Part shown: in pieces, positions 1 to 8,009 of the stretch
How positions within the stretch are numbered: the first letter of the stretch is position 1
Layout of the letters: every line of letters begins with the position of its first letter
NCBI GenBank assembly: GCA_020636505.1
Contig: JACJXR010000001.1
Location: 1-64,000 of the forward strand
Source: Chitinophagales bacterium
Lineage (GTDB): Bacteria; Bacteroidota; Bacteroidia; Chitinophagales; Chitinophagaceae
Direction: 5' to 3'
Length of the DNA: 64,000 nt
Program-made: the position numbers and the translations under genes
Notes under the pieces: generated by a model
Databases searched by the model: none
Told to the model about the DNA's origin: nothing
The model's input: the letters and a program-made list of their open reading frames with translations, nothing else

Positions 1-135
1 CTTTTAACGATTTTTTGATAATGGCTATTCATATACAGCCCTGTATTACAAATATTTATGCCATAAAGCCGATTAGCGGGTTTTTATCATATAAGAAGTA
101 ACTACCTTAGCGCCACGATTTAAATTTTACATTAT

Positions 136-507
136 ATGGACACTACATATATAATAGCCGCACTTCTTATAGGCTTGGTGGCAGGCTTCATGTCCAGCAT
201 GTTGGGCATAGGTGGCGGTGTAGTCATTGTACCGGCTTTAGTACTTATTTTTGGCATGAGCCAAAAAATGGCTCAAGGAACCTCACTGGCAGTACTGTCT
301 TTTCCTGTGGCTTTGGTGGCCGCATACAATTATCATAAAGCAGGCTATACCGATTGGAAAATAGCCTTACTCATGATAGGTACGTTTGTGCTTGGGGGCT
401 ACCTTGGCAGCAAGCTGGTAGTAGGGCTGGACATGACGATAGTAAAGAAAATATTTGCAATACTGATGATTGTTTTAGCAGTCAAATATCTATTTTTCGA
501 TAAATAA
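136..507 (+). CDS. Half-length TauE/SafE family membrane protein
   Basis: The 123-aa protein is almost entirely hydrophobic, with about four membrane segments. A glycine-rich turn (LGIGGGVVIVPAL, around residues 23-35) is typical of the TauE/SafE (DUF81) sulfite or organic anion exporter repeat. Full-length members have two such repeats in about 250 residues, so this is one repeat only and would have to act as a dimer or with a partner. It starts at an ATG and stops 8 bases before asnS, so the two are probably co-transcribed. The substrate cannot be read from the sequence. No second repeat precedes it in the 135 bases available upstream. Confidence 0.8.
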   Translation: MDTTYIIAALLIGLVAGFMSSMLGIGGGVVIVPALVLIFGMSQKMAQGTSLAVLSFPVALVAAYNYHKAGYTDWKIALLMIGTFVLGGYLGSKLVVGLDMTIVKKIFAILMIVLAVKYLFFDK

Positions 508-515
508 AAACACTG

Positions 516-1949
516 ATGGCGCGCACAAAGATCAAAGACGTTTTATTAAGTGACAAGACAGATTACAAAGTAAACATCAAGGGGTGGGTACGCTCATTCC
601 GTAACAATCAATTCATAGCATTGAACGATGGTTCTTGCATGGGCAACTTACAAGTTGTTATCAACAGTGAGCAACTTGGCGAAGAGTTATTGAAAAACAT
701 AACATCAGGCGCCGCATTGAATATAGACGGTACAGTGGTGGCATCGCAGGGTAAAGGACAAAAAGTGGAAGTAAAGGCCGACAGTGTAGAACTGTACGGA
801 GCATGTAACCCTGAAGAGTATCCTTTACAACTGAAAAACCGTCCAAGCCTCGAGTACTTGCGCGAAATAGCACACTTGCGTTTCCGTACCAATACATTCG
901 CAGCTGTATTCCGTGTACGTCATTCATTGGCTTATGCCATTCATAAATTCTTCAACGACAGAGGTTTTGTATACCTACACACCCCTATCATCACAGCAAG
1001 TGATGCAGAAGGTGCAGGTGAGATGTTCAAAGTGACGACATTGTCTCTTGAAAATCCACCGAAGAACGAAGACGGAAGCATCAACTACAGCGAAGACTTT
1101 TTTGAACGTGCTGCGAACCTAACAGTTAGCGGACAGTTGGAAGCCGAGCTTGGCGCGATGGCTTTGGGCGAAGTATATACATTCGGGCCTACATTCCGTG
1201 CAGAGAACAGCAACACCACACGCCACCTCGCAGAGTTTTGGATGATAGAGCCGGAGGTTGCGTTCAATGACATCAACGACAACGCAGACCTTGCGGAAGA
1301 TTTGTTGAAGTACATCATCAAACATGCCTTGGACAACAATCGTGAAGATCTTGAATTCTTGGCTGAGCGTTTGGAAAACGAGGAGAAGCAAAAGCCTCAG
1401 AACGAACGCAGTGAAATGGGCTTGATAGACAAATTGGAATTTGTATTGAACAATCAATTCGAACGCATATCATACACCGAAGCGATAGACATACTGATGC
1501 AGTCCAAACCATTCAAGAAAAAGCAATTCCAATACGAAGTAAAATGGGGAATAGACATGCAAAGTGAGCATGAGCGTTACCTCGTTGAAAAGCATTTCAA
1601 AAAACCTGTTGTAGTAACTGATTATCCGAAAGACATCAAAGCGTTCTACATGCGCCAAAACGATGACGGCAAAACAGTTGCAGCTATGGATATATTGGCT
1701 CCGGGTATCGGCGAAATAGTTGGAGGTTCTCAGCGTGAAGAACGTTTGGACAGATTGCAACAGCGTATGCAAGAGATGGATATACCAACCAAAGAAATGT
1801 ACTGGTATTTGGATACTCGTCGTTTTGGCACGGTACCACATGCGGGATTCGGCCTTGGCTTCGAGCGAATGGTACAGTTCGTTACCGGCATGACCAACAT
1901 TCGCGATGTAATAGCATTCCCACGTACACCGGGTAATGTGGAGTTTTAA
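516..1949 (+). CDS. asnS: Asparaginyl-tRNA synthetase
   Basis: Charges tRNA-Asn with asparagine in the cytoplasm. The 477-aa length fits the bacterial enzyme (about 466). An N-terminal OB-fold anticodon-binding domain covers roughly residues 1-115. The class II catalytic core follows, with motif 2 (FRAENSNTTRHLAEFWM) and motif 3 (GFGLGFERMVQFVTGM near the C-terminus). An insertion of charged residues around 260-300 is usual for Bacteroidota AsnRS. The ATG at 516 gives the expected N-terminus. A strong hairpin terminator follows the stop. Confidence 0.97.
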   Translation: MARTKIKDVLLSDKTDYKVNIKGWVRSFRNNQFIALNDGSCMGNLQVVINSEQLGEELLKNITSGAALNIDGTVVASQGKGQKVEVKADSVELYGACNPEEYPLQLKNRPSLEYLREIAHLRFRTNTFAAVFRVRHSLAYAIHKFFNDRGFVYLHTPIITASDAEGAGEMFKVTTLSLENPPKNEDGSINYSEDFFERAANLTVSGQLEAELGAMALGEVYTFGPTFRAENSNTTRHLAEFWMIEPEVAFNDINDNADLAEDLLKYIIKHALDNNREDLEFLAERLENEEKQKPQNERSEMGLIDKLEFVLNNQFERISYTEAIDILMQSKPFKKKQFQYEVKWGIDMQSEHERYLVEKHFKKPVVVTDYPKDIKAFYMRQNDDGKTVAAMDILAPGIGEIVGGSQREERLDRLQQRMQEMDIPTKEMYWYLDTRRFGTVPHAGFGLGFERMVQFVTGMTNIRDVIAFPRTPGNVEF

Positions 1950-1970
1950 ATAGAATTGATATAAAGAGGC

Positions 1971-1999
1971 AAAAGGGTAACAGTAGTTACCCTTTTTTT
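1971..1999. terminator. Bidirectional terminator between asnS and the SSS symporter
   Basis: An 11-bp perfect stem (AAAAGGGTAAC / GTTACCCTTTT) with a 4-base loop AGTA is followed by a T run on the plus strand and preceded by an A run that serves the minus strand. It lies between convergent genes, and its 3' arm contains the stop codon of the symporter. Confidence 0.85.
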
Positions 2000-3420
2000 A
2001 TTCTCAAGTACACCATATGTATCAGTACATAACTGATAGCCGCAGCACTCAACCCGAATATGTTGGCATCGAGGCCGTAAGGCAAGTCCATTTCAGAAAT
2101 GATAAGTGTAATGGTAATGGCTCCGCCCAAAACCATGGATACGATTGCAGGCTGAGGGTAACGTTTCTTCAAGAATATGGCCGCAACTATCGGTACACAA
2201 AGGCCCGATACCATAAAGGCATATGCGTATAACATCAGCTCCAATACGTTCTCCATTATTGAAGCCAACAATATGGCAAAGACGCCTATCAACAAAGTAC
2301 TTATCTGAGAGAAGCGCACCACAGATTTATGTTGTCCTTTGCGCTTTGAGGGAACAAGGTCGCCAACCACGCTTCCCGAAGCAGCCATCAAACAACTGTC
2401 AGCCGTTGAGAGTACAGCTGAAAAATATGCGGCCAATACCAAGCCTGTTACACCTGCCGGCAAAATACTCTTGATAAGCAAAGGTAATCCCAGTTCGCTG
2501 TCAGTCAGCATACCACCACCGGGTACACTGACCACACCTTGCAGTATGGCCACCTTTGCCAACAGTCCGAGGGCAACTCCTGTAAATGCCATGAACGGCC
2601 ACTCCAACACACCTGCTATATACCAAGCACGTTTGGCATTCTTTACATCCTTACAAGCGAATATCCTTTGATAAAGCGTCATACCCACAAACCAAATGGG
2701 AATGATGGTCACTGCCCAATTCAAAATATCTTGCCAAGTAATGTTGTTCAGGCGCAACATATCATTGTCTATGTACGGCTTTATACCATCCAACCCACCT
2801 AAAGCGATCCAACTCATTGGTATCGCTACTCCCATCAATCCCACAAGCAATACTATCCACTGTACGGTATCTGTATATATCACCGCCTTCATACCACCCA
2901 TCATCGTATAGAGCACAGCGATACCACCCATTATCCATAGCATTTGCTGTATCGTCAACTCAGGAAATGTGGCAGATGTAAGTTTTGCTCCTGCAAGTAG
3001 TTGAGAACTGGTAAAGCCTGTATAACCGACAATACTTATAATGGCTGCCACATAAGCCACATTCTTGTTGTATAAAAAACCGAACACCTGTGGCAGTGTC
3101 AAGAAATGTCTGCCATGCTTTTTCTGCCAATCGAACACTTTGGGTATCAGCAATGCAGCACTTATCCATGCGCCTATCAGTCCTGTAAACAACAGCCATG
3201 AACCTGACAACCCCATAGTAAATCCAAGGCCGCCCAATCCGATGGAGAAACCACCGCCCACATCAGTTGCGACAACAGATAGGCCGACATGTCCGGGCTT
3301 CATATCTCCACCACCGGTATAATAGTCGCGCTCATCTTCGTTTTTGTGCAGGAAGTAATAGCCGACGCTCAACATCAATAAAAAGTAAACCGCAAATATG
3401 ATTATATCTATAGTTGCCAT
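1987..3420 (-). CDS. Sodium:solute symporter (SSS family)
   Basis: The 477-aa protein has about 13 membrane segments. It starts with the typical SSS N-terminus (IDIIIFAVYFLLMLSVGYYF) and has a glycine-rich TM2-TM3 region (GGGDMKPGHVGLSVVATDVG) and the conserved stretch around SAVLSTADSCLMAASG near residue 330. Members couple sodium to uptake of sugars, amino acids or vitamins; the substrate is not evident. It starts with ATG and is transcribed alone, converging on asnS. No clear TAnnTTTG element is visible in the 250 bases upstream. Confidence 0.9.
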   Translation of the reverse strand: MATIDIIIFAVYFLLMLSVGYYFLHKNEDERDYYTGGGDMKPGHVGLSVVATDVGGGFSIGLGGLGFTMGLSGSWLLFTGLIGAWISAALLIPKVFDWQKKHGRHFLTLPQVFGFLYNKNVAYVAAIISIVGYTGFTSSQLLAGAKLTSATFPELTIQQMLWIMGGIAVLYTMMGGMKAVIYTDTVQWIVLLVGLMGVAIPMSWIALGGLDGIKPYIDNDMLRLNNITWQDILNWAVTIIPIWFVGMTLYQRIFACKDVKNAKRAWYIAGVLEWPFMAFTGVALGLLAKVAILQGVVSVPGGGMLTDSELGLPLLIKSILPAGVTGLVLAAYFSAVLSTADSCLMAASGSVVGDLVPSKRKGQHKSVVRFSQISTLLIGVFAILLASIMENVLELMLYAYAFMVSGLCVPIVAAIFLKKRYPQPAIVSMVLGGAITITLIISEMDLPYGLDANIFGLSAAAISYVLIHMVYLRIKKG

Positions 3421-3603
3421 TGAAAACGGATTTGATATAAGGATGCTGCAGTAACACTAAAGAAATGCAAAGCAGGGAAAAGAAGATATGCTTCACTACG
3501 TGCAGAAAAATCGCAACGCTGTAAAACTAATCAATTGAAAACCGACAGCCAACCGTTGTGTAACATAAGTGACATATCCTCCAAAATAAATCGGATAATT
3601 TTC

Positions 3604-3651
3604 AAATATGATTAATGTCATATTTTCCAATAACCGATGTAGGTACATTTG
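3604..3651 (+). promoter_or_regulatory. Candidate Crp/Fnr class II promoter
   Basis: A perfect dyad at 3604-3625 has 8-bp arms AAATATGA and TCATATTT separated by 6 bases, so the core is TGA-N6-TCA. A Bacteroidota -7 element TACATTTG lies at 3644-3651. The dyad centre (3614.5) is 29.5 bases before the first base of that element. The 31-aa peptide start follows at 3670. The same spacing recurs at two other sites in this window (17605-17647 and 42227-42271). Confidence 0.6.
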
Positions 3652-3669
3652 ATTTATTGAAAAACGACA

Positions 3670-3765
3670 ATGAAAAGCAAACTGTTCAAACTATTACTTG
3701 TATGTGTAAGTTGTATCGCTATCGCGACAGTAATAGCATTGTTAATCCAATACATTAAACAATAA
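3670..3765 (+). CDS. 31-aa single-pass membrane peptide
   Basis: ATG at 3670 opens a 31-codon frame ending at TAA 3763-3765: a short basic N-terminus (MKSKLFK), about 20 hydrophobic residues, and a tail YIKQ. This is the pattern of a single-pass membrane miniprotein. Support comes from position: a TAnnTTTG promoter ends 18 bases upstream, and the next gene (DUF2892) starts 11 bases after the stop, so the pair looks like an operon whose first gene is this peptide. No family is recognised. It could instead be only a leader peptide for the downstream gene. Confidence 0.55.
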   Translation: MKSKLFKLLLVCVSCIAIATVIALLIQYIKQ

Positions 3766-3776
3766 AACCACTGTTT

Positions 3777-3980
3777 ATGAAAAAGAATGTCGGTTCGGCA
3801 GACAGAGTGATCAGAGTATTGCTCGCCATAGTTTTCGCAGTATTATACTTCACTCAAACAGTTACAGGCACATTGGGTTTGGTACTGTTGGTCTTGGGAG
3901 GCATCTTCTTGGTTACAAGCCTTATGGGATTTTGCCCGATTTACAGAATTGTGGGTATGAGTACCTGCAAAACAAAATAG
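3777..3980 (+). CDS. DUF2892 (YgaP-like transmembrane) protein
   Basis: The 67-aa protein has the DUF2892 layout: an N-terminal MKKNVGSADRVIRV amphipathic motif, two membrane helices, and a short cytosolic tail with CPIYRIVGMSTCKTK. The two cysteines near the C-terminus are typical of the family and may be redox-active or metal-binding (inference). DUF2892 domains are often found fused to or beside rhodaneses. This one follows the 31-aa peptide under a candidate Crp/Fnr-type promoter, which would fit a redox or anaerobic response. Confidence 0.88.
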   Translation: MKKNVGSADRVIRVLLAIVFAVLYFTQTVTGTLGLVLLVLGGIFLVTSLMGFCPIYRIVGMSTCKTK

Positions 3981-4002
3981 TTATTTCAGAAGAGGGAGAG
4001 TA

Positions 4003-5355
4003 TTACTCTTCCTCTTCTTCCACATTCATACTCAGCTTCACACGCTGAATACGCATCTTGTCGAGGTTTAAGATGGTGAAGTCGAAATTCTTATAAGAGA
4101 TGGTTTCGTTCACAGAAGGGAACTTACCTGAAAGCTCCAATATCAAGCCGGCAAGAGAGTCACTCTCATCGCGTACATCGTCAAAAGTATCTGACGAAAT
4201 ACCTATGATACGACATACATCGTTGATAAGAGTTTTGCCTTCGAAGATGTAATTGTTCTCGTCTATCTTCTTGTACTGCATCTCTTCCTCATCAAATTCA
4301 TCACGAATTTCACCGATTATCTCTTCTACAATATCTTCAAGAGTAACTATACCGGACGTACCTCCAAACTCATCCACCACTATCGCAAAGTGAATGCGCT
4401 TTTGTTGGAACTCCTTCAATAGGTCTTCAATAAGTTTACCCTCATGCACGAAGTATGCTTGTCGAACAAGCACATGCCAGTCGAAGTTGTCTTCGTTTGT
4501 ATAAGGCAAGAAATCTTTGGTATGTATCACACCTACTATCTTGTCCAGTGTATCCTCATATACCGGCATACGGGAGTATCCCAACTCTATGGCATGTTGC
4601 TGAACTTGGTGAAAAGTCAACTCCGACGAGATACAACCCACATCCATACGAGTACGCATGATCTGTTTTACCGTAATGTTGCTGAACTTGACTATGCCCT
4701 TGAATATGTTCACTTCTTGACGTGTGGCGGTATGCCCTACCGTCAATTCAATGGCATGTTCAAAATCTTCTGTACTGATGCTTGCCACGGGCTTCTTTGA
4801 AGCAAAACGTTTTTCTATATAGTCTGTTGAGTTGACCAACATTCTGCTGAACGGACGAAACAAACCTGATAATACCGACAATACCGGTGCGGCAAATACA
4901 GCCATACGCATATTGTTCTGTGTGGCATATACTTTGGGCAACACCTCTCCGAACAGTACCAACAAGAATGTAACCGCCACGATCTTTATCATGAAAGAAA
5001 GCGTAACACTCATATCCACAGGCAACAGCATGTTCATCAGCATGTTGGTGGTGATGACTATCGCTATGTTGATGAAGTTGTTACCGATAAGTATCGTGGC
5101 CAACAGCATCTTAGGTTTGTCCAATAAACGGACAACCTGCTTACGATTCCCCCCCTCTTTTGTCTTGAGGTAGTTGATATCTTTTGCGGTAAGCGAAAAA
5201 AATGCCGTTTCAGAACCCGAAGTGATTGCCGTCATCAGCAATAACATGAGTATAACGATGATAAGAATTGTGACATTTGAGGCCGAAAACCCTTCTGTTG
5301 ATACTTGCAACAATAAAGATGTAAGGTTCGACTCCCCGTCTCCTGAACTTTCCAA
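4003..5355 (-). CDS. gldE: Gliding motility-associated protein GldE (CNNM/CBS family)
   Basis: The 450-aa protein has an N-terminal DUF21/CNNM transmembrane domain (about residues 30-200, with SGSETAFFSLTAKDINYLKT), a CBS pair (about 215-340, with FGGTSGIVTLEDIVEEIIGE), and a C-terminal CorC/HlyC transporter-associated domain. This is the architecture of GldE, which assists the type IX secretion and gliding machinery. The first available start in frame is TTG at 5355; no ATG occurs until well inside the first membrane segment. It is the last gene of mutY-ssb-gldE. The usual downstream neighbour gldD is absent; the convergent DUF2892 gene lies there instead. Confidence 0.88.
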   Translation of the reverse strand: MESSGDGESNLTSLLLQVSTEGFSASNVTILIIVILMLLLMTAITSGSETAFFSLTAKDINYLKTKEGGNRKQVVRLLDKPKMLLATILIGNNFINIAIVITTNMLMNMLLPVDMSVTLSFMIKIVAVTFLLVLFGEVLPKVYATQNNMRMAVFAAPVLSVLSGLFRPFSRMLVNSTDYIEKRFASKKPVASISTEDFEHAIELTVGHTATRQEVNIFKGIVKFSNITVKQIMRTRMDVGCISSELTFHQVQQHAIELGYSRMPVYEDTLDKIVGVIHTKDFLPYTNEDNFDWHVLVRQAYFVHEGKLIEDLLKEFQQKRIHFAIVVDEFGGTSGIVTLEDIVEEIIGEIRDEFDEEEMQYKKIDENNYIFEGKTLINDVCRIIGISSDTFDDVRDESDSLAGLILELSGKFPSVNETISYKNFDFTILNLDKMRIQRVKLSMNVEEEEE

Positions 5356-5445
5356 GTGGCGGTAACGTTTGTTTACATATCAAAAATAAAGAAAGGGATA
5401 GAATAATGGCAATTCTTTCTCCCTCTTTTAATGTTATTTTCCATT

Positions 5446-5892
5446 TTAGAACGGCAAATTGTCGTTATCGCCGCCTGAGCCTGAGTTATAGCTCATATCA
5501 TCACCCGAATATCCTGCATCTCCTTGATTACCATCACCCTCTCCGGAGCCGTTATCGTCTCTGCGCTTATCCAGCATCACCAAATTATCGCCGACAACTT
5601 CTGTGGAGAAGCGTCTGACCTTATCTTTATCCTCCCAACTGCGGGTACGTAAGCGGCCTTCTATATACACAAGGCTGCCTTTATGTAGATACTTTTGAGC
5701 CAACTCTGCCAAGCCTCGCCATAGAACAACCGTATGCCATTCCGTTTGCGAAACCAGATTTCCGTTCTTGTCTTTGAATGTTTCGGTGGTTGCCAGTGGG
5801 AATTTCGCCACCGCGATGTTTCCTTCCAAATACTGCAGATCCGGGTCTTTACCTAAATTGCCTATCAATGTAACCTTATTAACTCCTCTCAT
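5446..5892 (-). CDS. ssb: Single-stranded DNA-binding protein
   Basis: The 148-aa protein has an OB fold over residues 1-105 (start MRGVNKVTLIGNLGKDPDLQ, then TEWHTVVLWRGLAELAQKYL). A flexible Gly/Asp/Ser tail follows, ending in the acidic tip DNDNLPF that recruits repair and replication partners. It lies between mutY (43 bases upstream) and gldE (90 bases downstream) on the same strand, a conserved Bacteroidota arrangement. Confidence 0.96.
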   Translation of the reverse strand: MRGVNKVTLIGNLGKDPDLQYLEGNIAVAKFPLATTETFKDKNGNLVSQTEWHTVVLWRGLAELAQKYLHKGSLVYIEGRLRTRSWEDKDKVRRFSTEVVGDNLVMLDKRRDDNGSGEGDGNQGDAGYSGDDMSYNSGSGGDNDNLPF

Positions 5893-5935
5893 TGTCTTTA
5901 GTTTGTTAACTCATTAAAAAAATCCTTAAACAGTA

Positions 5936-7018
5936 TTAATAAAAATATGACTTTTTTTCAAATAAAGAAACAATGGTCTTAGGGTATGCAAGCTTCTGCA
6001 ATTCAGCCTTTTTCACCCATTTACCACCTGTAAAATATCTTTTTTGTTCGGCGGATACTTTCACTGAAAAGAACCTCGACTTTATTATCCGATGTGTTAA
6101 GCGTTGAGATAATTCACCTTCAAATTCCAAATCGTTTTTGCTGATCACCATTTCGTTAAGCGGCTTCAATTTCACAAGGTCTTTACGGTCCAACTCGCTT
6201 GTATGCTCTATCAGATATGGTTCATACAACCCACTCCAAATATCCTTTCCGGTACGTTGATGTATCCATATACTGTTGTTGTGCATGAATATGATGTAAT
6301 GAAAATACCTTGTCGCAACCTTTACTTTCTTGCTCTTGACAGGTAATAACTTTATCAATTCTTCATTGGTATATGCTACACATTTTTTCTGCAAAGGGCA
6401 GTCATTACACAATGGCGCAGCAGGTTTACAAACTGTTGCGCCGATATCCATTATCGCCTGATTGTAGCCTGCACTGTCTCGCGTATCCAAAAGCTCATTT
6501 GCCAAGTCGGTAAATTCCTTCTTCCCTACTGTGGTATCGATAGCCGTATCAATTCCAAAATAGCGAGACAATACCCGATACACATTCCCATCGACAACCG
6601 CATGAGGCAATCCGTATGCAAAAGAAGCGATGGCAGCAGCAGTGTAGGGCCCAACACCTTTCAGCGCGAGTATATCATCATATGTATTTGGGAACACCCC
6701 TTTCAGCTCATTACTGACATATCTTGCCGTGGCCAACATATTCCTACATCTATTGTAATACCCCAGCCCTTGCCATATTCGGTACACATCCTCATCAGAG
6801 GCTTCCGCCATTTCTTGTATAGTCGGATACGCTTCTGTGAAGCTCAGGTAATAAGGCAACCCCTGTTCAGCCCGAGTTTGCTGAAGAATGACCTCTGACA
6901 GCCATATTTTATATGGGTCGGTTTCTTCCTTCCATGGCAGGCTACGATCATTGTCTTGTGCATGCCATTGCATCAACTTTTGGGTAAAGTATTGTTTCTG
7001 AGCCTTATTCACCTCCAT
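5936..7018 (-). CDS. mutY: A/G-specific adenine glycosylase
   Basis: Removes adenine mispaired with 8-oxoguanine. With the ATG at 7018 the protein is 360 aa. The frame stays open further upstream, but that part overlaps the divergent transketolase gene and reads as non-family sequence. Visible features: helix-hairpin-helix LKGVGPYTAAAIASF, catalytic Glu42 (WLSEVILQQT), catalytic Asp143 (VVDGNVYRVL), and the 4Fe-4S loop with Cys197, 204, 207 and 213. A C-terminal NUDIX-like 8-oxoG recognition domain covers about residues 235-355. It heads the mutY-ssb-gldE operon. Confidence 0.95.
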   Translation of the reverse strand: MEVNKAQKQYFTQKLMQWHAQDNDRSLPWKEETDPYKIWLSEVILQQTRAEQGLPYYLSFTEAYPTIQEMAEASDEDVYRIWQGLGYYNRCRNMLATARYVSNELKGVFPNTYDDILALKGVGPYTAAAIASFAYGLPHAVVDGNVYRVLSRYFGIDTAIDTTVGKKEFTDLANELLDTRDSAGYNQAIMDIGATVCKPAAPLCNDCPLQKKCVAYTNEELIKLLPVKSKKVKVATRYFHYIIFMHNNSIWIHQRTGKDIWSGLYEPYLIEHTSELDRKDLVKLKPLNEMVISKNDLEFEGELSQRLTHRIIKSRFFSVKVSAEQKRYFTGGKWVKKAELQKLAYPKTIVSLFEKKSYFY

Positions 7019-7087
7019 GCAAATTGCAATATACACATGCGTGGTTAAGTAGCTTTGGTTTTTCTCTGAAAAGTCGACACTAACTAG

Positions 7088-7095
7088 TACTTTTG
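7088..7095 (+). promoter_or_regulatory. TAnnTTTG promoter element of the transketolase gene
   Basis: TACTTTTG matches the Bacteroidota -7 consensus TAnnTTTG and ends 21 bases before the ATG at 7117. No well-placed -33 TTTG is evident. Confidence 0.5.
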
Positions 7096-7116
7096 ACCCC
7101 GTAATAATTCTTACAA

Positions 7117-7959
7117 ATGGAGTTGCAACAGCTAAAAGACACAGCATCACAAGTACGCAGAGATATTGTTCGCATGGTACATGCCGTACAAAGCGGCCAC
7201 CCGGGCGGTTCACTCGGTTGTACCGAATACATGGTGGCACTGTACTTCAACACTATGAAGTTCAGTACCGATTTTGATATGGACGGAAAAGGTGAAGACG
7301 TTTTCTTCCTATCCAACGGGCATATATCTCCTGTTTTTTACAGTGTGCTTTCTCGCTCAGGATATTTTCCCACCAGCGAATTGAGCACATTCCGTAAAAT
7401 AGACTCAAGATTGCAAGGGCACCCCACCACTCACGAAGGATTGCCGGGTGTACGCATAGCAAGCGGCTCTTTGGGGCAAGGTATGAGTGTGGCATGTGGT
7501 GCAGCTGTTGCGAAAAAGATGAACGGTGACAACAGGTTCGTTTATTCACTGCATGGCGATGGTGAACTTCAAGAAGGTCAGAACTGGGAAGCAATTATGT
7601 TCGCCGCACACCATAAGTTGGACAACCTCATCGCTACTGTTGACTGGAACGGACAACAAATTGACGGCCCCACCGATAAAGTGATGGCTATGGGTGATCT
7701 ACGTGCAAAATTTGAAGCTTTTGGTTGGCATGTGATAGACCTTCCGAAAGGCAACGATATGGAAGCCGTGGTAAACACACTTGATGCCGCACAAAAAGAG
7801 ACCGGTAAAGGCAAGCCGATAATGATACTGATGAAGACCGATATGGGGTATGGTGTAGACTTTATGCAAGGCACACACGAGTGGCACGGTATCGCCCCCA
7901 ACGATGAACAGCTTGAAAAAGCATTGGCTCAACTACCGGAAACGCTTGGCGATTATTAA
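7117..7959 (+). CDS. Transketolase, N-terminal (TPP-binding) subunit
   Basis: The 280-aa protein matches the thiamine-diphosphate-binding half of transketolase: HSGHPGGS-type motif (QSGHPGGSLGCTEYM), SNGHISP, GSLGQGMSVACGAA, and the TPP/Mg motif GDGELQEGQNWEA with TVDWN. Two-gene transketolases use a separate C-terminal subunit carrying the Pyr and C domains; that partner normally sits directly downstream but is not here. The next gene is an unrelated acyl-CoA dehydrogenase on the other strand. The partner must be elsewhere for non-oxidative pentose phosphate activity. Confidence 0.93.
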   Translation: MELQQLKDTASQVRRDIVRMVHAVQSGHPGGSLGCTEYMVALYFNTMKFSTDFDMDGKGEDVFFLSNGHISPVFYSVLSRSGYFPTSELSTFRKIDSRLQGHPTTHEGLPGVRIASGSLGQGMSVACGAAVAKKMNGDNRFVYSLHGDGELQEGQNWEAIMFAAHHKLDNLIATVDWNGQQIDGPTDKVMAMGDLRAKFEAFGWHVIDLPKGNDMEAVVNTLDAAQKETGKGKPIMILMKTDMGYGVDFMQGTHEWHGIAPNDEQLEKALAQLPETLGDY

Positions 7960-7980
7960 TAGAAGAAAGCACTCAAAATA

Positions 7981-8008
7981 AAAACGCCCTGCAATGCAGG
8001 GCGTTTTT
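7981..8008. terminator. Bidirectional terminator
   Basis: A 12-bp perfect stem (AAAACGCCCTGC / GCAGGGCGTTTT) with loop AAT and a T tract lies between the convergent transketolase and acyl-CoA dehydrogenase genes. Confidence 0.9.
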
Positions 8009-8009
8009 A

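Noticed and set aside
1..135. Possible second TauE/SafE half upstream of the first gene
   Set aside because: The 135 visible bases carry no open frame with membrane-protein character.
7019..7240. N-terminal extension of mutY to 7240
   Set aside because: It overlaps the divergent transketolase gene and its promoter, and MutY similarity begins only at the ATG at 7018.
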